Shown here piece by piece: positions 9,110-18,779 of a stretch of 64,000 nt of DNA. The first letter of the stretch is position 1, and each line of letters begins with the position of its first letter. The stretch spans positions 4,402,001-4,466,000 of the forward strand of contig NZ_CP109592.1 of assembly GCF_036250675.1 (NCBI RefSeq), read 5' to 3'. A model generated the notes under the pieces. That model did not search any database, was not told where the DNA came from, and worked only from the letters and a program-made list of their open reading frames with translations. Both the position numbers and the translations under genes were made by a program. This DNA is from Streptomyces sp. NBC_01689. Its GTDB lineage: Bacteria; Actinomycetota; Actinomycetes; Streptomycetales; Streptomycetaceae.

Positions 9110-10336
9110 TCAGATGCGGCGCCGACGCGTGGCAACGGCCGCGACGACGCCGATGAGCACAACGGCCCCGGCACCCAGCACGATCCACGGAGTGCTGTTG
9201 CCACCATCCGTCGGGAACCCCACGGCCGCAGACTCGTCGTCCTCCGACGAAGCATGTGTGCCGCTGGACGCCGCGGCACTCGCGGCCGGAGCCGTCGGCG
9301 CCGCCGGTGCGAGATCCGGCAACGGATACTCGTCGGCAGGACCCGGGTCGCCGGGGTCCCGCAGGGCGATGCGTGGGCGGACGATGCCGTAACCGATCGA
9401 GTCGTTGCGCTTCGCGCCGTCGGTGGGGCCTCCGATGGTGTTGAGCATGACCCGGAGGACCTGGTTGTTGGTCCAGGTCGGGTGCTTCGACCAGATCAGC
9501 GCGGCGCTGGCGGAGGCCAGGGCGGTGGCGTCGCTGGTGCCGTGCGAGCGGCAGAGGCCGCTGCCGTTCGGGCAGGCGTGGTACATCTCCTCGCCCGGAG
9601 CGGCGATGTCCACTTGGGGACCGTGTTCGGACTCGGTGGTCCTGTGGAGGTTCTTGCCCACCGCAGCCACGCCGACCACGCCCGGGGTGGCGCCGGGGTA
9701 CTCCACCGGGTTGCCGTCGTCTTCGCTGCCGCTGTTTCCGACGCCCGCGAAGATCAGTGAGCCCTTGTCCAAGGCGTACTTCACGGCGGCTGTGAGCTCC
9801 TCAGTTCCCGCGGGGACCCCCATCGATATGTTGATCACACGGGAGCCGGAATCGACGGCAAAGCGGATCCCGCGGCTCACGGTCGCACTGAACTCCTTGA
9901 TGTAGCGCCCGCTGTCCAGCCCTCTGTCGGGTGTGCGCACGGGAAGGATCTTGACTCCGGGCGCGAGGCCGAAGGTGCCGGCGCCTCCGTCGGATCTGCC
10001 GGATCCGGCGATCAGGAGGGCCATCAGCGTTCCGTGGCCGTTGGGATCCGTGCGTTCGTCGCCGGGGGCGTCCGGTGCCTCGTCCCTGCCGGGGAGAACT
10101 CGCCCCGCGAGATCGGTCAGACCGGCGTTCACTCCCGAGTCGATCACGGTCACGGTGACGCCTATGCCCGTACTGGTCCGCCACATCTGCGAGGCCCTCA
10201 TGGCCGTGAGGTGCCACTCCCTCTCACGGATCGACTCCGCCTGGGCCGGGAGGGCCGCCATGCCGACCAATGACAGCCCGAGGGCTCCGGAGACGACGCT
10301 CCTGTAGCCGGCACTTCTGATCCTGTTGGCAGGCAT
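9110..10336 (-). CDS. mycP: Type VII secretion-associated mycosin (S8 subtilisin-family protease)
   Basis: Mycosins are membrane-anchored subtilisin-like proteases of ESX/type VII secretion systems. Starting at the ATG at 10336 (SD GAGGGAG) gives 408 residues. Visible are a signal peptide ending LPAQA near residue 30, the catalytic Asp in VTVIDSGVN, His in DPNGHGTLMA, oxyanion Asn in GVGNSG and Ser in HGTSDATALAS. A Pro/Ala linker leads to a C-terminal membrane helix (VLGAGAVVLIGVVAAVA) and RRRRI. It follows two ESX-like genes, so it likely processes or stabilises that secretion cassette. The gene symbol is by family, not by proven orthology. Confidence 0.85.
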   Translation of the reverse strand: MPANRIRSAGYRSVVSGALGLSLVGMAALPAQAESIREREWHLTAMRASQMWRTSTGIGVTVTVIDSGVNAGLTDLAGRVLPGRDEAPDAPGDERTDPNGHGTLMALLIAGSGRSDGGAGTFGLAPGVKILPVRTPDRGLDSGRYIKEFSATVSRGIRFAVDSGSRVINISMGVPAGTEELTAAVKYALDKGSLIFAGVGNSGSEDDGNPVEYPGATPGVVGVAAVGKNLHRTTESEHGPQVDIAAPGEEMYHACPNGSGLCRSHGTSDATALASASAALIWSKHPTWTNNQVLRVMLNTIGGPTDGAKRNDSIGYGIVRPRIALRDPGDPGPADEYPLPDLAPAAPTAPAASAAASSGTHASSEDDESAAVGFPTDGGNSTPWIVLGAGAVVLIGVVAAVATRRRRI

Positions 10337-10379
10337 CTGCTCCCTCTTTGTCCGCGCTGGGTCCGTCGGCAGCCGGTGG

Positions 10380-11948
10380 CTAGGTGGTCGGGCCGTCGTT
10401 CCGCTGCTCGGGCTCCTGCTCGCCGCCCGGACGTCCATCCGTATCTGATACGCGCTGGCCTTCGGCAACGCGCCGGTTCCGTGCCGAGCCCGGACCACCG
10501 GAGGCGAGCGGTCGGGTTCCCGGACGCTGCTGCTGTGGACGGCCGCCGACGACTCCGCTGATCGCGTCTGCGCCCGTGCTCCGCCGGTCGGCCGGTGCCG
10601 CGGTCCGCCCGATGCCCGCTCGCCCCGTACCGGGCGGAGTCCTCTGAGCAGTCGGGCCACGACCACCGGCGGCCGGTCCGCGGCCTTCACCGCCGACGAC
10701 ATTGCCCCGCGGCAACCCGCCGGCCGGGCGGCCTGCGGGCGAGCCGGCGGCCGGCGACGTGGGGCGGCCACCGACGATGCCGTTGCTGAAACCCGGCACC
10801 CGCCCGGGAACCGCCCCCGCGGTTCCCCGGCTCGGAACCACCGCGGGCCGACCACCGATCACCGGCCGCGCCGTGCCTGCCGAGCCCACCGGACCGGCCG
10901 TACCGCCGGTACCCGGCACGCCGCTGGAAGACGAGCCCGCCTGCCCGCGTCCGGGCAGAACCGAAGAGCGGCCGCCGGCCTCCGTGCGTCCCCGCCCCTG
11001 GGCATTCGCGGCCAGGCGCGGTACGTCACGTGCCACCGGGGGAACCGGCCCGGTGGGCAGCGCCCCGCCACCATCGGCCCTGATCGCGTTCGGCGGGCTC
11101 GCGGCGCCCGCCGAAGGTGCCGACGGCGTCTGCTGCAGCACGCCCGCCCCGTCGATGTGGACGCCCACGCTGTCCGAGGAATCGGAGAGGAGCCACCGGG
11201 CCGGCTCCCCCACGTCGGGTCCCGCGTCGCCCCGCCCATGACCTGCGACAGCCTCCGCCATGGCTCGATGCGATCCGTCGGAGGGCGACACTCCCGCGGC
11301 GCCCCCGCCGGTCGATGACCGCACACGGTTGCCGCCGATGGGTACGGCCTCGCTGTGGGTGAGTTGGCCCGGCTCCGGCTGAATCGCCTTCGGCGGCGGC
11401 GGGAACCTCGGCCTCTCCAAACCGTCGAGTTGCGTCGCAGACCACCGATACGCCTGGCCCAGCTTCGTCATCTGGGCGGCGGCCTCCTGCCGGACCTTCT
11501 CCTTGTCGGCGGCGAGGGCGGCGAGTTCGGTCGTGGACCTGTGGCTCACCGTCTCCGCGTCGGGGTCGTTGTGGGCCGCTGTCGCGGCGTCCAGGTTCGC
11601 CCGGGCGCCGGCCCGGTCACGGGGGATCGACACCTGCGCCTGGGCGATCGCGTCGGACGCGTGGCCCAGCCAGGTCGCGGAGTCCGCACCGAAGTCACCC
11701 AGGCGCAGTGTGGCGTTGGCGAGGTCGCCGGTCCAGGTCCGGAACGCGTCCGCCCCCTCGCCCTTCCACTCCACCCACTGCGGACGGATCTTGAGTTCCT
11801 CCGCGATCTTGCGGATCTCCTTGGCGGCCGCGGTCAGCCGGTGGGCGGCGGCCCGCACCGTACCGGCGTCCGCCTGGTCGAGCCACGACAGCATCTGTTC
11901 GTGGCTCATGTCCTCGAACGACGTGCTGCCGGTCCCCTTGCCGGACAT
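10380..11948 (-). CDS. WXG100-like protein with long Gly/Pro-rich C-terminus
   Basis: The 522-residue product starts at ATG 11948 behind a GAGGAG site. The N-terminal 110 residues are helical with a WXG motif (WVEWKGEGADAFRTW near residue 60), as in ESX substrates. A middle region has further helices, then from about residue 185 the protein is low complexity, rich in Gly, Pro, Ala, Arg and Ser. The architecture resembles WXG/PPE-like secreted proteins with disordered tails. It lies between an ESX-like partner and the mycosin, which supports a type VII role; the specific function is unknown. Confidence 0.75.
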   Translation of the reverse strand: MSGKGTGSTSFEDMSHEQMLSWLDQADAGTVRAAAHRLTAAAKEIRKIAEELKIRPQWVEWKGEGADAFRTWTGDLANATLRLGDFGADSATWLGHASDAIAQAQVSIPRDRAGARANLDAATAAHNDPDAETVSHRSTTELAALAADKEKVRQEAAAQMTKLGQAYRWSATQLDGLERPRFPPPPKAIQPEPGQLTHSEAVPIGGNRVRSSTGGGAAGVSPSDGSHRAMAEAVAGHGRGDAGPDVGEPARWLLSDSSDSVGVHIDGAGVLQQTPSAPSAGAASPPNAIRADGGGALPTGPVPPVARDVPRLAANAQGRGRTEAGGRSSVLPGRGQAGSSSSGVPGTGGTAGPVGSAGTARPVIGGRPAVVPSRGTAGAVPGRVPGFSNGIVGGRPTSPAAGSPAGRPAGGLPRGNVVGGEGRGPAAGGRGPTAQRTPPGTGRAGIGRTAAPADRRSTGADAISGVVGGRPQQQRPGTRPLASGGPGSARNRRVAEGQRVSDTDGRPGGEQEPEQRNDGPTT

Positions 11949-11970
11949 CACAACTCCTCGATCGGATCCA

Positions 11971-12543
11971 TCAGATGCTGCCGCCCGAGCCGCCGCTCGC
12001 CGCCGCCCGGTCCGGCTTCGCGCCACCGTCGCCGTCGCCGTCGCTGTCGCTGTCGCTGTCGTGACCCTTCGGGAGGATCGGGTCGTACTCACCGCCGTAG
12101 TGCTGCGTGGTCGCCACGGCGATCGCCCGCATGCGGTCGCGGATGTCCAGGTCGACGTTCCGGTAGCCCTTGTGCGCGGCGAGCACCGCGATGTTCATGC
12201 CCTCCATCGAGTCGGACAGCAGCTTCGACAGAGTCTCCAGTTCGGTGATCACCGTCCCGTACGAGCTGAACAGGCCGGACGCCTCCGTCCACGCGCTCGC
12301 TCCACCGCCGAACTGGTGCCGGACCAGTGGCTCCTGGCCCACCCGGCGCGGGCCCGCCGCCGAACCTCCCAGTTCCCGGATGAGATCGTCCACCCGCTTC
12401 CGGAACCTCGTGAACGACGACAGCTCCGTGACCACGTCACCGGCCGCCTCCCGCGCCGTGCCGGACATGCCCGACGCCCACGAGGACGTCGTCCCCGAGG
12501 CGGGTCCGCTCTCACCTGGCAGCACAAAGCCCTCCCCCGTCAC
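11971..12543 (-). CDS. ESX/WXG-like partner protein
   Basis: The 190-residue product has a GTG start at 12543 with no strong ribosome binding site; an in-frame ATG at 12468 is an alternative. Its body is largely helical (TAREAAGDVVTELSSF, VITELETLSKLLSDSMEG). A GASAWTEASGLF segment recalls the ESX turn. The C-terminus has an acidic Asp/Ser/Gly run (HDSDSDSDGDGDGG) encoded by hexanucleotide repeats. It lies 22 bases upstream of the WXG-like gene and is probably its heterodimer partner. This is inference from context. Confidence 0.6.
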   Translation of the reverse strand: MTGEGFVLPGESGPASGTTSSWASGMSGTAREAAGDVVTELSSFTRFRKRVDDLIRELGGSAAGPRRVGQEPLVRHQFGGGASAWTEASGLFSSYGTVITELETLSKLLSDSMEGMNIAVLAAHKGYRNVDLDIRDRMRAIAVATTQHYGGEYDPILPKGHDSDSDSDGDGDGGAKPDRAAASGGSGGSI

Positions 12544-12996
12544 ACCGAAACCGTCGAAGCCGCACCAACAACTCTAACTACCGACAGTGACATTCCGTAG
12601 CGGCCTCATCGCGAAGAGCGATCGCAACAAGCCGTGCCGACGGGCGGTGTGAAGTCGTGGACGGGCGTTGACGTAGTCGGGGAGCACAGCTCCACCCAAC
12701 CCTCCCGCTCGCGCACCGCACATGAGTGCGCGTACTCAGGTGCGGGGGCGGCGGGCGGCCAGAGGTGCGCGCGGCAGGGCCCGCGGTCGGGAACGGACTG
12801 GCCCGGCATGTCACCCGTAAGGGCGTCGCGTACGGCGAGGACGTGACCACCACCGAGTGGACGGTCCCCACCGCGGATGTGCCGCGGCACCAGCCGAGGA
12901 CGCGCCGTGGCGGGCCTCGGGCCGGGGACCCCGTGGCGCCCTCCGGCTGGAGCACTCCCGCGCGACAGCCCCCCTCCACCGCCCGACAGTGGAGCC
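12544..12996. other. Divergent promoter region, no gene seen
   Basis: This stretch separates the minus-strand ESX-like gene from the plus-strand P450. Reading frames across it are GC-driven shadows. It should hold both promoters; I found no clear operator. Confidence 0.5.
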
Positions 12997-14235
12997 ATGG
13001 CAGAAGAGACCACCACCCTGGCCGGGCCCCCCTCCCCCGAACCGTCCCTCCCGCCCGTCCGTGACTGGCACGCCGGCCCGTTGGTCGGGACCGAGTTCGA
13101 ACCCGTGCTCGCGGAGTTGATGCGGGAGGGGCCGCTGACGCGGATCCGGTTGCCGCACGGGGAGGGCTGGGCGTGGCTGGCGACGCGGCACGACGACGTG
13201 AAGACGGTCACCAATGATCCCCGGTTCAGCCGGGCGGAGGCCGCTGTCCGGCAGGTCACCCGGCTCGCGCCGCACTTCGCGCCGCGGCCCGGCGCGCTGG
13301 CCTGGGCCGATCAGCCCGATCACAACCGGCTGCGGCACGCCGTCTCGGCCGCCTACACGGTGAGCGCGGTCAAGCGGCTGCGCCCGCGCGCCCAGGAGAT
13401 GCTGGACGCCCTGGTCGACGACATGGTGCGGGACGGATCGCCCGCCGATCTCGTCGCACGGGTCCTCGAACCCTTCCCGATCTCGGTCGTCTGCGAGGTC
13501 ATGGGAGTTCCCGAGGACGAACGGCGGAAGCTGCACGACTGGACGCGGGAGATCATCTCCACCGCGGGCGGCGCCGACGCCGCCGAACTCGCCAAGAAGG
13601 GGCTGTTCGGGTGGATCGGGCAGGCCGTCCGGGACCGCCGCGACAGCGACAGCGAGGACGTGCTGTCGCTGCTCGGTGCCGCCGTGCGGCGGGGCGAACT
13701 CGGCGAGGAGGAGGCGGTCAGCGTCGCCGGCCCGCTCCAGATCGGCGGAGAGGCCGTCACCAACAACTCCGGGCAGATGTTCTATCTCCTGCTGACCCGG
13801 CCCGACCTGCTGGAACGGTTGCGCAGCGACCCCGCGTCCCGCCCCGCGGCCATCGAGGAGCTGCTGCGTCACATCCCGCACCGGGCCGCGGTGGGCCTGC
13901 CCCGGATCGCCACGGAGGACGTCGACCTCCACGGCGTCCGCATCAGGGCGGGCGACGCCGTGTACGTGTCGTACCTCGCCGCGAACCGCGATCCGGAGGT
14001 CTTCGCCGACCCCGACCGGATCGACTTCGACCGGGACGCCGACGCGCACGTGGCGTTCGGCAACGGGCCTCACTTCTGCACCGGCGCCGTCTTCTCCCGT
14101 ATGCAGCTCCAGCTGCTGATCGACACCCTGCTCGACCGCCTCCCCGGCCTGCGCCTCGCCGTGCCCGCCGACGAGGTCCCCTTCCGGCAGCGCACGATGA
14201 TCCGCGGCCCGCTGGCCCTGCCCGTCGCCTGGTGA
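12997..14235 (+). CDS. Cytochrome P450, CYP158A-like
   Basis: The 412-residue protein from ATG 12997 has a normal P450 layout: ExxR at Glu288-Arg291 (EELLR), heme loop [10 protein letters not shown] with Cys361, and an I helix reading IGGEAVTNN. The usual acid-Thr pair is Glu252-Ala253, so the conserved oxygen-activating threonine is alanine. This is the hallmark of CYP158A2 (biflaviolin synthase, Ala245). Segments such as [22 protein letters not shown] and [20 protein letters not shown] match my memory of CYP158A2 closely. CYP158A2 couples two flaviolins. No type III PKS is adjacent here, so the substrate is uncertain. Confidence 0.9.
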   Translation: MAEETTTLAGPPSPEPSLPPVRDWHAGPLVGTEFEPVLAELMREGPLTRIRLPHGEGWAWLATRHDDVKTVTNDPRFSRAEAAVRQVTRLAPHFAPRPGALAWADQPDHNRLRHAVSAAYTVSAVKRLRPRAQEMLDALVDDMVRDGSPADLVARVLEPFPISVVCEVMGVPEDERRKLHDWTREIISTAGGADAAELAKKGLFGWIGQAVRDRRDSDSEDVLSLLGAAVRRGELGEEEAVSVAGPLQIGGEAVTNNSGQMFYLLLTRPDLLERLRSDPASRPAAIEELLRHIPHRAAVGLPRIATEDVDLHGVRIRAGDAVYVSYLAANRDPEVFADPDRIDFDRDADAHVAFGNGPHFCTGAVFSRMQLQLLIDTLLDRLPGLRLAVPADEVPFRQRTMIRGPLALPVAW

Positions 14236-14350
14236 GGAGACACTCCGTGAGGAGACATGCCGTGCGGTGAGCTGCCGTGCGGTGAGGTGCCTCCTGGGAC
14301 GGCGCCCTCGGGATTCCGGGGGGGCGCCGTCCCGGTCCCGGAACGCGAAA

Positions 14351-14380
14351 GGGCCCGTACGACCGAAGTCGTACGGGCCC
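14351..14380. terminator. Convergent terminator of tuf and the P450 gene
   Basis: GGGCCCGTACGAC and its perfect complement form a 13-base-pair stem with a CGAA loop, between the ends of two convergent genes. It is followed by CTTC on the plus strand and TTTCG on the minus strand, so it probably serves both directions. Confidence 0.85.
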
Positions 14381-14428
14381 CTTCAAGGAGCTCGCGAGGA
14401 GCTACCAGGAGATCAGACCGACAAGAGA

Positions 14429-15622
14429 CTACTTGTTGATCTTGATGACCTGGCCGGCGCCCACGGTCCGGCCACCCTCACGGATGGCGAACTTGAGGCC
14501 CTCCTCCATGGCGACGGGCTGGATGAGCGCAACGGTCATCTCGGTGTTGTCGCCCGGCATGACCATCTCGGTGCCCTCGGGGAGGGTCACAACGCCCGTC
14601 ACGTCCGTCGTACGGAAGTAGAACTGGGGACGGTAGTTGTTGAAGAACGGCGTGTGACGGCCGCCCTCGTCCTTGGACAGGATGTAGGCCTGGGCCTCGA
14701 ACTCGGTGTGCGGCGTGACCGAACCGGGCTTGATGATGACCTGGCCGCGCTCGACGTCCTCGCGCTTGATGCCACGGAGGAGCAGACCGACGTTCTCGCC
14801 CGCCTGGCCCTCGTCGAGGAGCTTGCGGAACATCTCGATGCCGGTGACCGTGGTGGTGGTCTTCTCCTGCTTGATGCCCACGATGTCGACGGTCTCGTTG
14901 ACCTTGAGGACACCACGCTCGATACGACCGGTGACGACGGTGCCACGACCGGTGATCGTGAAGACGTCCTCGATCGGCATCAGGAACGGCTTGTCGACGT
15001 CACGCTCGGGCTGCGGGATGTTCTCGTCGACGGCCTTCATCAGGTCGAGGACGGACTGGCCCCACTCCTTGTCGCCCTCGAGGGCCTTGAGCGCCGAGAC
15101 CTTGACGACCGGCAGGTCGTCGCCCGGGAACTCGTACTCGGAGAGCAGCTCACGGACCTCGAGCTCGACGAGCTCCAGGATCTCCTCGTCGTCCACCATG
15201 TCGGCCTTGTTCAGGGCGACGACGATGTACGGAACGCCGACCTGGCGGGCCAGGAGCACGTGCTCCTTGGTCTGCGGCATCGGGCCGTCCGTGGCGGCGA
15301 CGACGAGGATGGCGCCGTCCATCTGCGCCGCACCCGTGATCATGTTCTTGATGTAGTCCGCGTGACCGGGGCAGTCGACGTGGGCGTAGTGACGGGTCTC
15401 CGTCTGGTACTCGACGTGCGCGATGGAGATGGTGATACCGCGCTGGCGCTCCTCAGGAGCCTTGTCGATCTGGTCGAAGGCCGAGGCCTCGTTCAGGTCC
15501 GGAAACGCGTCGTGCAGCACCTTGGTAATGGCGGCCGTGAGGGTCGTCTTACCGTGGTCGATGTGACCGATGGTGCCGATGTTGACGTGCGGCTTAGTCC
15601 GCTCGAACTTCGCCTTCGCCAC
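14429..15622 (-). CDS. tuf: Elongation factor Tu
   Basis: EF-Tu delivers aminoacyl-tRNA to the ribosome. The 397-residue product has P-loop [24 protein letters not shown] and the SALKALEG G5 region, followed by the two beta barrels. It is the last gene of the str operon (rpsL-rpsG-fusA-tuf) and corresponds to the tuf1 type. A 143-base gap to fusA holds a hairpin and probably its own promoter. Confidence 0.98.
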   Translation of the reverse strand: MAKAKFERTKPHVNIGTIGHIDHGKTTLTAAITKVLHDAFPDLNEASAFDQIDKAPEERQRGITISIAHVEYQTETRHYAHVDCPGHADYIKNMITGAAQMDGAILVVAATDGPMPQTKEHVLLARQVGVPYIVVALNKADMVDDEEILELVELEVRELLSEYEFPGDDLPVVKVSALKALEGDKEWGQSVLDLMKAVDENIPQPERDVDKPFLMPIEDVFTITGRGTVVTGRIERGVLKVNETVDIVGIKQEKTTTTVTGIEMFRKLLDEGQAGENVGLLLRGIKREDVERGQVIIKPGSVTPHTEFEAQAYILSKDEGGRHTPFFNNYRPQFYFRTTDVTGVVTLPEGTEMVMPGDNTEMTVALIQPVAMEEGLKFAIREGGRTVGAGQVIKINK

Positions 15623-15693
15623 TGGGTCCTCCTGTGGAGTGGTTCTGGTACGCCTTACTCATCGGCGCCAGGTGATCTTTGCTGGGATGCCGC

Positions 15694-15730
15694 CCGCCGG
15701 GGTTGTGCCCTCCCGGGTGAGCCCCGGCGG
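15694..15730 (-). promoter_or_regulatory. fusA-tuf intergenic hairpin
   Basis: CCGCCGGGG and CCCCGGCGG form a nine-base-pair stem around a 19-base loop, between fusA and tuf. It may terminate part of the fusA transcripts, or act as a processing site ahead of a tuf promoter. Its role is inferred from position only. Confidence 0.5.
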
Positions 15731-15765
15731 TCGGTGTCAAGCCTAAAGCGTGTAAACGGGGTGTG

Positions 15766-17895
15766 TTACTCGCCCTTGGCCTTCGCGATGATCTCCTCGG
15801 CGACGTTCCGGGGAACCTCGGCGTAGGAGTCGAACTGCATCGAGTAGCTTGCGCGACCCGACGTCTTGCTGCGGAGGTCGCCGACGTAGCCGAACATCTC
15901 CGAGAGGGGCACGAGGCCCTTCACGACACGGGCGCCGCTGCGCTCCTCCATGGCCTGGATCTGGCCACGGCGGGAGTTGAGGTCGCCGATGACATCGCCC
16001 ATCGACTCCTCGGGCGTGGTGACCTCGACGGCCATCATCGGCTCGAGCAGCACGGGGCTGGCCTTGCGCGCGGCCTCCTTGAACGCCTGCGAACCGGCGA
16101 TCTTGAACGCGAGCTCGGAGGAGTCGACCTCGTGGTAGCCACCGTCGAGAAGAATGACGCGGACGCCCGTCATCTCGTAGCCGGCCAGGATGCCGAACTG
16201 CATGGCCTCCTGCGCACCGGCGTCCACCGACGGGATGTACTCCCGCGGGATACGGCCACCGGTCACCTTGTTCACGAACTCGTACGCCGGACCGTCGGTC
16301 TCGGTGATGGGCTCGATCGCGATCTGCACCTTGGCGAACTGACCGGTACCACCGGTCTGCTTCTTGTGGGTGTAGTCGTGACGCTCGACGGTCTTGCGGA
16401 TCGTCTCACGGTAGGCGACCTGCGGCTTGCCGACGTTGGCCTCGACCTTGAACTCACGGCGCATACGGTCGACCAGCACCTCGAGGTGCAGTTCGCCCAT
16501 ACCACCGATGATGGTCTGGCCGGTCTCCTCGTCCGAGTGAACCTGGAAGGAGGGGTCCTCCTCCGCGAGGCGCTGGATGGCGACACCCAGCTTCTCCTGG
16601 TCACCCTTGGACTTGGGCTCGATGGCGACCTGAATGACCGGCGCCGGGAAGTCCATGGACTCCAGGATGACCGGGTTCTTGTCGTCGGACAGCGTCTCAC
16701 CGGTGGTGGTCTGCTTCAGGCCCATGACGGCGACGATGTCGCCGGCGCCCACCGACTCGATCTCCTCACGCTTGTTCGCGTGCATACGGTAGATCTTGCC
16801 GATGCGCTCCTTCTTGCCCTTGACCGAGTTCAGCACAGCCGAACCCGACTCCAGGCGGCCCGAGTAGACCCGGACGAAGGTGAGCTTGCCCAGGTGCGGG
16901 TCGCTCATGATCTTGAACGCGAGGGCGGACAGCGGCTCGTCCTCGGACGGCTTGCGCTTGACGACGACCTCGGGGTCCTTCACGTCGTGGCCCTCGATGG
17001 CCTCGACGTCCAGGGGGGTCGGCAGGTAGCGCACGACCGCGTCGAGCAGGGGCTGGACGCCCTTGTTCTTGAACGCGGTGCCACAGAACACGGGAGTGAC
17101 GGTGACGCCGCCACCCTTGCCGGACGCGATGGTGATGCGACGGATCGCGGCGTACAGCTGCTCCTCGGTGGGCTCCTGGCCCTCGAGGAACATCTCCATG
17201 ATCTCGTCGTCGTGCTCGGCGACGGTCTCGACCAGCTTGCCGCGGTACTCCTCGGCAGCCTCGGCGTGCGTGGCGGGGATGTCGACGACGTCGTACATCT
17301 CGCCCTTGGCCGCCTCGGCGGACCACACGAGCGCCTTCATGCGGACCAGGTCCACAACGCCCTTGAAGTCCATCTCGGCACCGATCGGCAGCTGCATGAT
17401 GATCGGAACGGCACCGAGCCGGTCCTTGATCATGTCCACGCAGCGGTGGAACTCGGCGCCGGTACGGTCCAGCTTGTTCACGAAGCAGATGCGCGGCACG
17501 CCGTAACGGTCGGCCTGACGCCACACCGTCTCGGACTGCGGCTCGACACCGGCGACACCATCGAACACCGTGACGGCACCGTCGAGGACGCGGAGCGAAC
17601 GCTCCACCTCGACCGTGAAGTCGACGTGCCCCGGGGTGTCGATGATGTTGATCGTGTAGTCGTTGTCCTCAAGCGGCCAGTGACAGGTGGTGGCAGCAGA
17701 GGTGATCGTGATGCCACGCTCCTGCTCCTGCTCCATCCAGTCCATGGTGGCAGCGCCGTCGTGGACCTCACCGATCTTGTAGCTGACGCCGGTGTAGAAG
17801 AGGATCCGCTCGGTGGTGGTCGTCTTGCCCGCGTCGATGTGGGCCATGATCCCGATGTTGCGGACCCTGGCCAGGTCAAGTGAAGTGGTAGCCAT
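15766..17895 (-). CDS. fusA: Elongation factor G
   Basis: EF-G catalyses ribosomal translocation. The 709-residue product begins [20 protein letters not shown], with P-loop [24 protein letters not shown] and [10 protein letters not shown], and full domains II-V. It lies 39 bases after rpsG in the str operon. Confidence 0.98.
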   Translation of the reverse strand: MATTSLDLARVRNIGIMAHIDAGKTTTTERILFYTGVSYKIGEVHDGAATMDWMEQEQERGITITSAATTCHWPLEDNDYTINIIDTPGHVDFTVEVERSLRVLDGAVTVFDGVAGVEPQSETVWRQADRYGVPRICFVNKLDRTGAEFHRCVDMIKDRLGAVPIIMQLPIGAEMDFKGVVDLVRMKALVWSAEAAKGEMYDVVDIPATHAEAAEEYRGKLVETVAEHDDEIMEMFLEGQEPTEEQLYAAIRRITIASGKGGGVTVTPVFCGTAFKNKGVQPLLDAVVRYLPTPLDVEAIEGHDVKDPEVVVKRKPSEDEPLSALAFKIMSDPHLGKLTFVRVYSGRLESGSAVLNSVKGKKERIGKIYRMHANKREEIESVGAGDIVAVMGLKQTTTGETLSDDKNPVILESMDFPAPVIQVAIEPKSKGDQEKLGVAIQRLAEEDPSFQVHSDEETGQTIIGGMGELHLEVLVDRMRREFKVEANVGKPQVAYRETIRKTVERHDYTHKKQTGGTGQFAKVQIAIEPITETDGPAYEFVNKVTGGRIPREYIPSVDAGAQEAMQFGILAGYEMTGVRVILLDGGYHEVDSSELAFKIAGSQAFKEAARKASPVLLEPMMAVEVTTPEESMGDVIGDLNSRRGQIQAMEERSGARVVKGLVPLSEMFGYVGDLRSKTSGRASYSMQFDSYAEVPRNVAEEIIAKAKGE

Positions 17896-17934
17896 AAGGC
17901 TTCAGTCTTCTCTCGGTCTCGATGTGGGTAGCGA

Positions 17935-18405
17935 CTACCAGCGGTAGTGCGCGAAGGCCTTGTTGGACTCGGCCATCTTGTGGGTGTCCTCGCGCTTCTT
18001 CACAGCGGCACCGAGGCCGTTGGACGCGTCGAGAAGTTCGTTGAGCAGACGCTCGGTCATGGTCTTCTCGCGACGGGCGCGGGAGTAACCGACCAGCCAG
18101 CGCAGCGCGAGCGTGTTGGCGCGACCGGGCTTGACCTCGATCGGAACCTGGTACGTCGCACCGCCGACGCGGCGGGACTTGACCTCGAGGGTCGGCTTGA
18201 TGTTCTCCAGCGCGCGCTTCAGCGTGATGATCGGGTCGTTGCCCGTCTTCTCACGCAGACCCTCCATGGCGCCGTAGACGATGCGCTCGGCGGTGGAGCG
18301 CTTGCCGTTGAGCAGCACCTTGTTGATCAGCGACGTGACAAGAGGAGAACCGTAGACCGGGTCGATGATGACCGGGCGCTTCGGGGCGGGGCCCTTACGA
18401 GGCAT
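17935..18405 (-). CDS. rpsG: 30S ribosomal protein S7
   Basis: S7 nucleates 30S head assembly and in many bacteria feeds back on the str operon. The 156-residue product [20 protein letters not shown] with [14 protein letters not shown] is canonical. It is two bases after rpsL. Confidence 0.98.
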   Translation of the reverse strand: MPRKGPAPKRPVIIDPVYGSPLVTSLINKVLLNGKRSTAERIVYGAMEGLREKTGNDPIITLKRALENIKPTLEVKSRRVGGATYQVPIEVKPGRANTLALRWLVGYSRARREKTMTERLLNELLDASNGLGAAVKKREDTHKMAESNKAFAHYRW

Positions 18406-18407
18406 TC

Positions 18408-18779
18408 TTACTTCTCCTTCTTGGCGCCGTAGCGGCTGCGGGCCTGCTTGCGGTTCTTGACACCCTGGGTGTCGAGCGAGCCGCGGATGATCTTGTAGCG
18501 AACACCCGGCAGGTCCTTCACACGGCCGCCGCGCACGAGCACGATGGAGTGCTCCTGCAGGTTGTGTCCCTCACCCGGAATGTAAGCGGTGACTTCGATC
18601 CCGCTGGTCAGACGCACACGCGCGACCTTACGCAGGGCCGAGTTCGGCTTCTTCGGGGTGGTCGTGAACACACGCGTGCAGACGCCACGACGCTGGGGCG
18701 AACCCTCGAGTGCGGGCGTCTTGTTCTTCTCGACCTTGTCCTGCCGGCCCTTCCGGACCAGCTGCTGGATCGTAGGCAC
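18408..18779 (-). CDS. rpsL: 30S ribosomal protein S12
   Basis: S12 lies in the decoding centre and sets accuracy and streptomycin response. The start is GTG at 18779 ([20 protein letters not shown], 123 residues), preceded by GGAGAAG. Lys43 (TTTPKKPNS) and Lys88 (GGRVKDLPG) are wild type, so no classical streptomycin-resistance substitution is present. It is the first gene of the str operon. Confidence 0.98.
   Translation of the reverse strand: MPTIQQLVRKGRQDKVEKNKTPALEGSPQRRGVCTRVFTTTPKKPNSALRKVARVRLTSGIEVTAYIPGEGHNLQEHSIVLVRGGRVKDLPGVRYKIIRGSLDTQGVKNRKQARSRYGAKKEK

Noticed and set aside
10337..10855. Upstream extension of the mycosin frame
   Set aside because: It overlaps the WXG-like gene, lacks a signal peptide at its start, and the ATG at 10336 has a strong SD and a proper signal sequence.
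12811..14073. A long minus-strand frame opposite the P450
   Set aside because: It mirrors the codon structure of the P450, which has all catalytic motifs.
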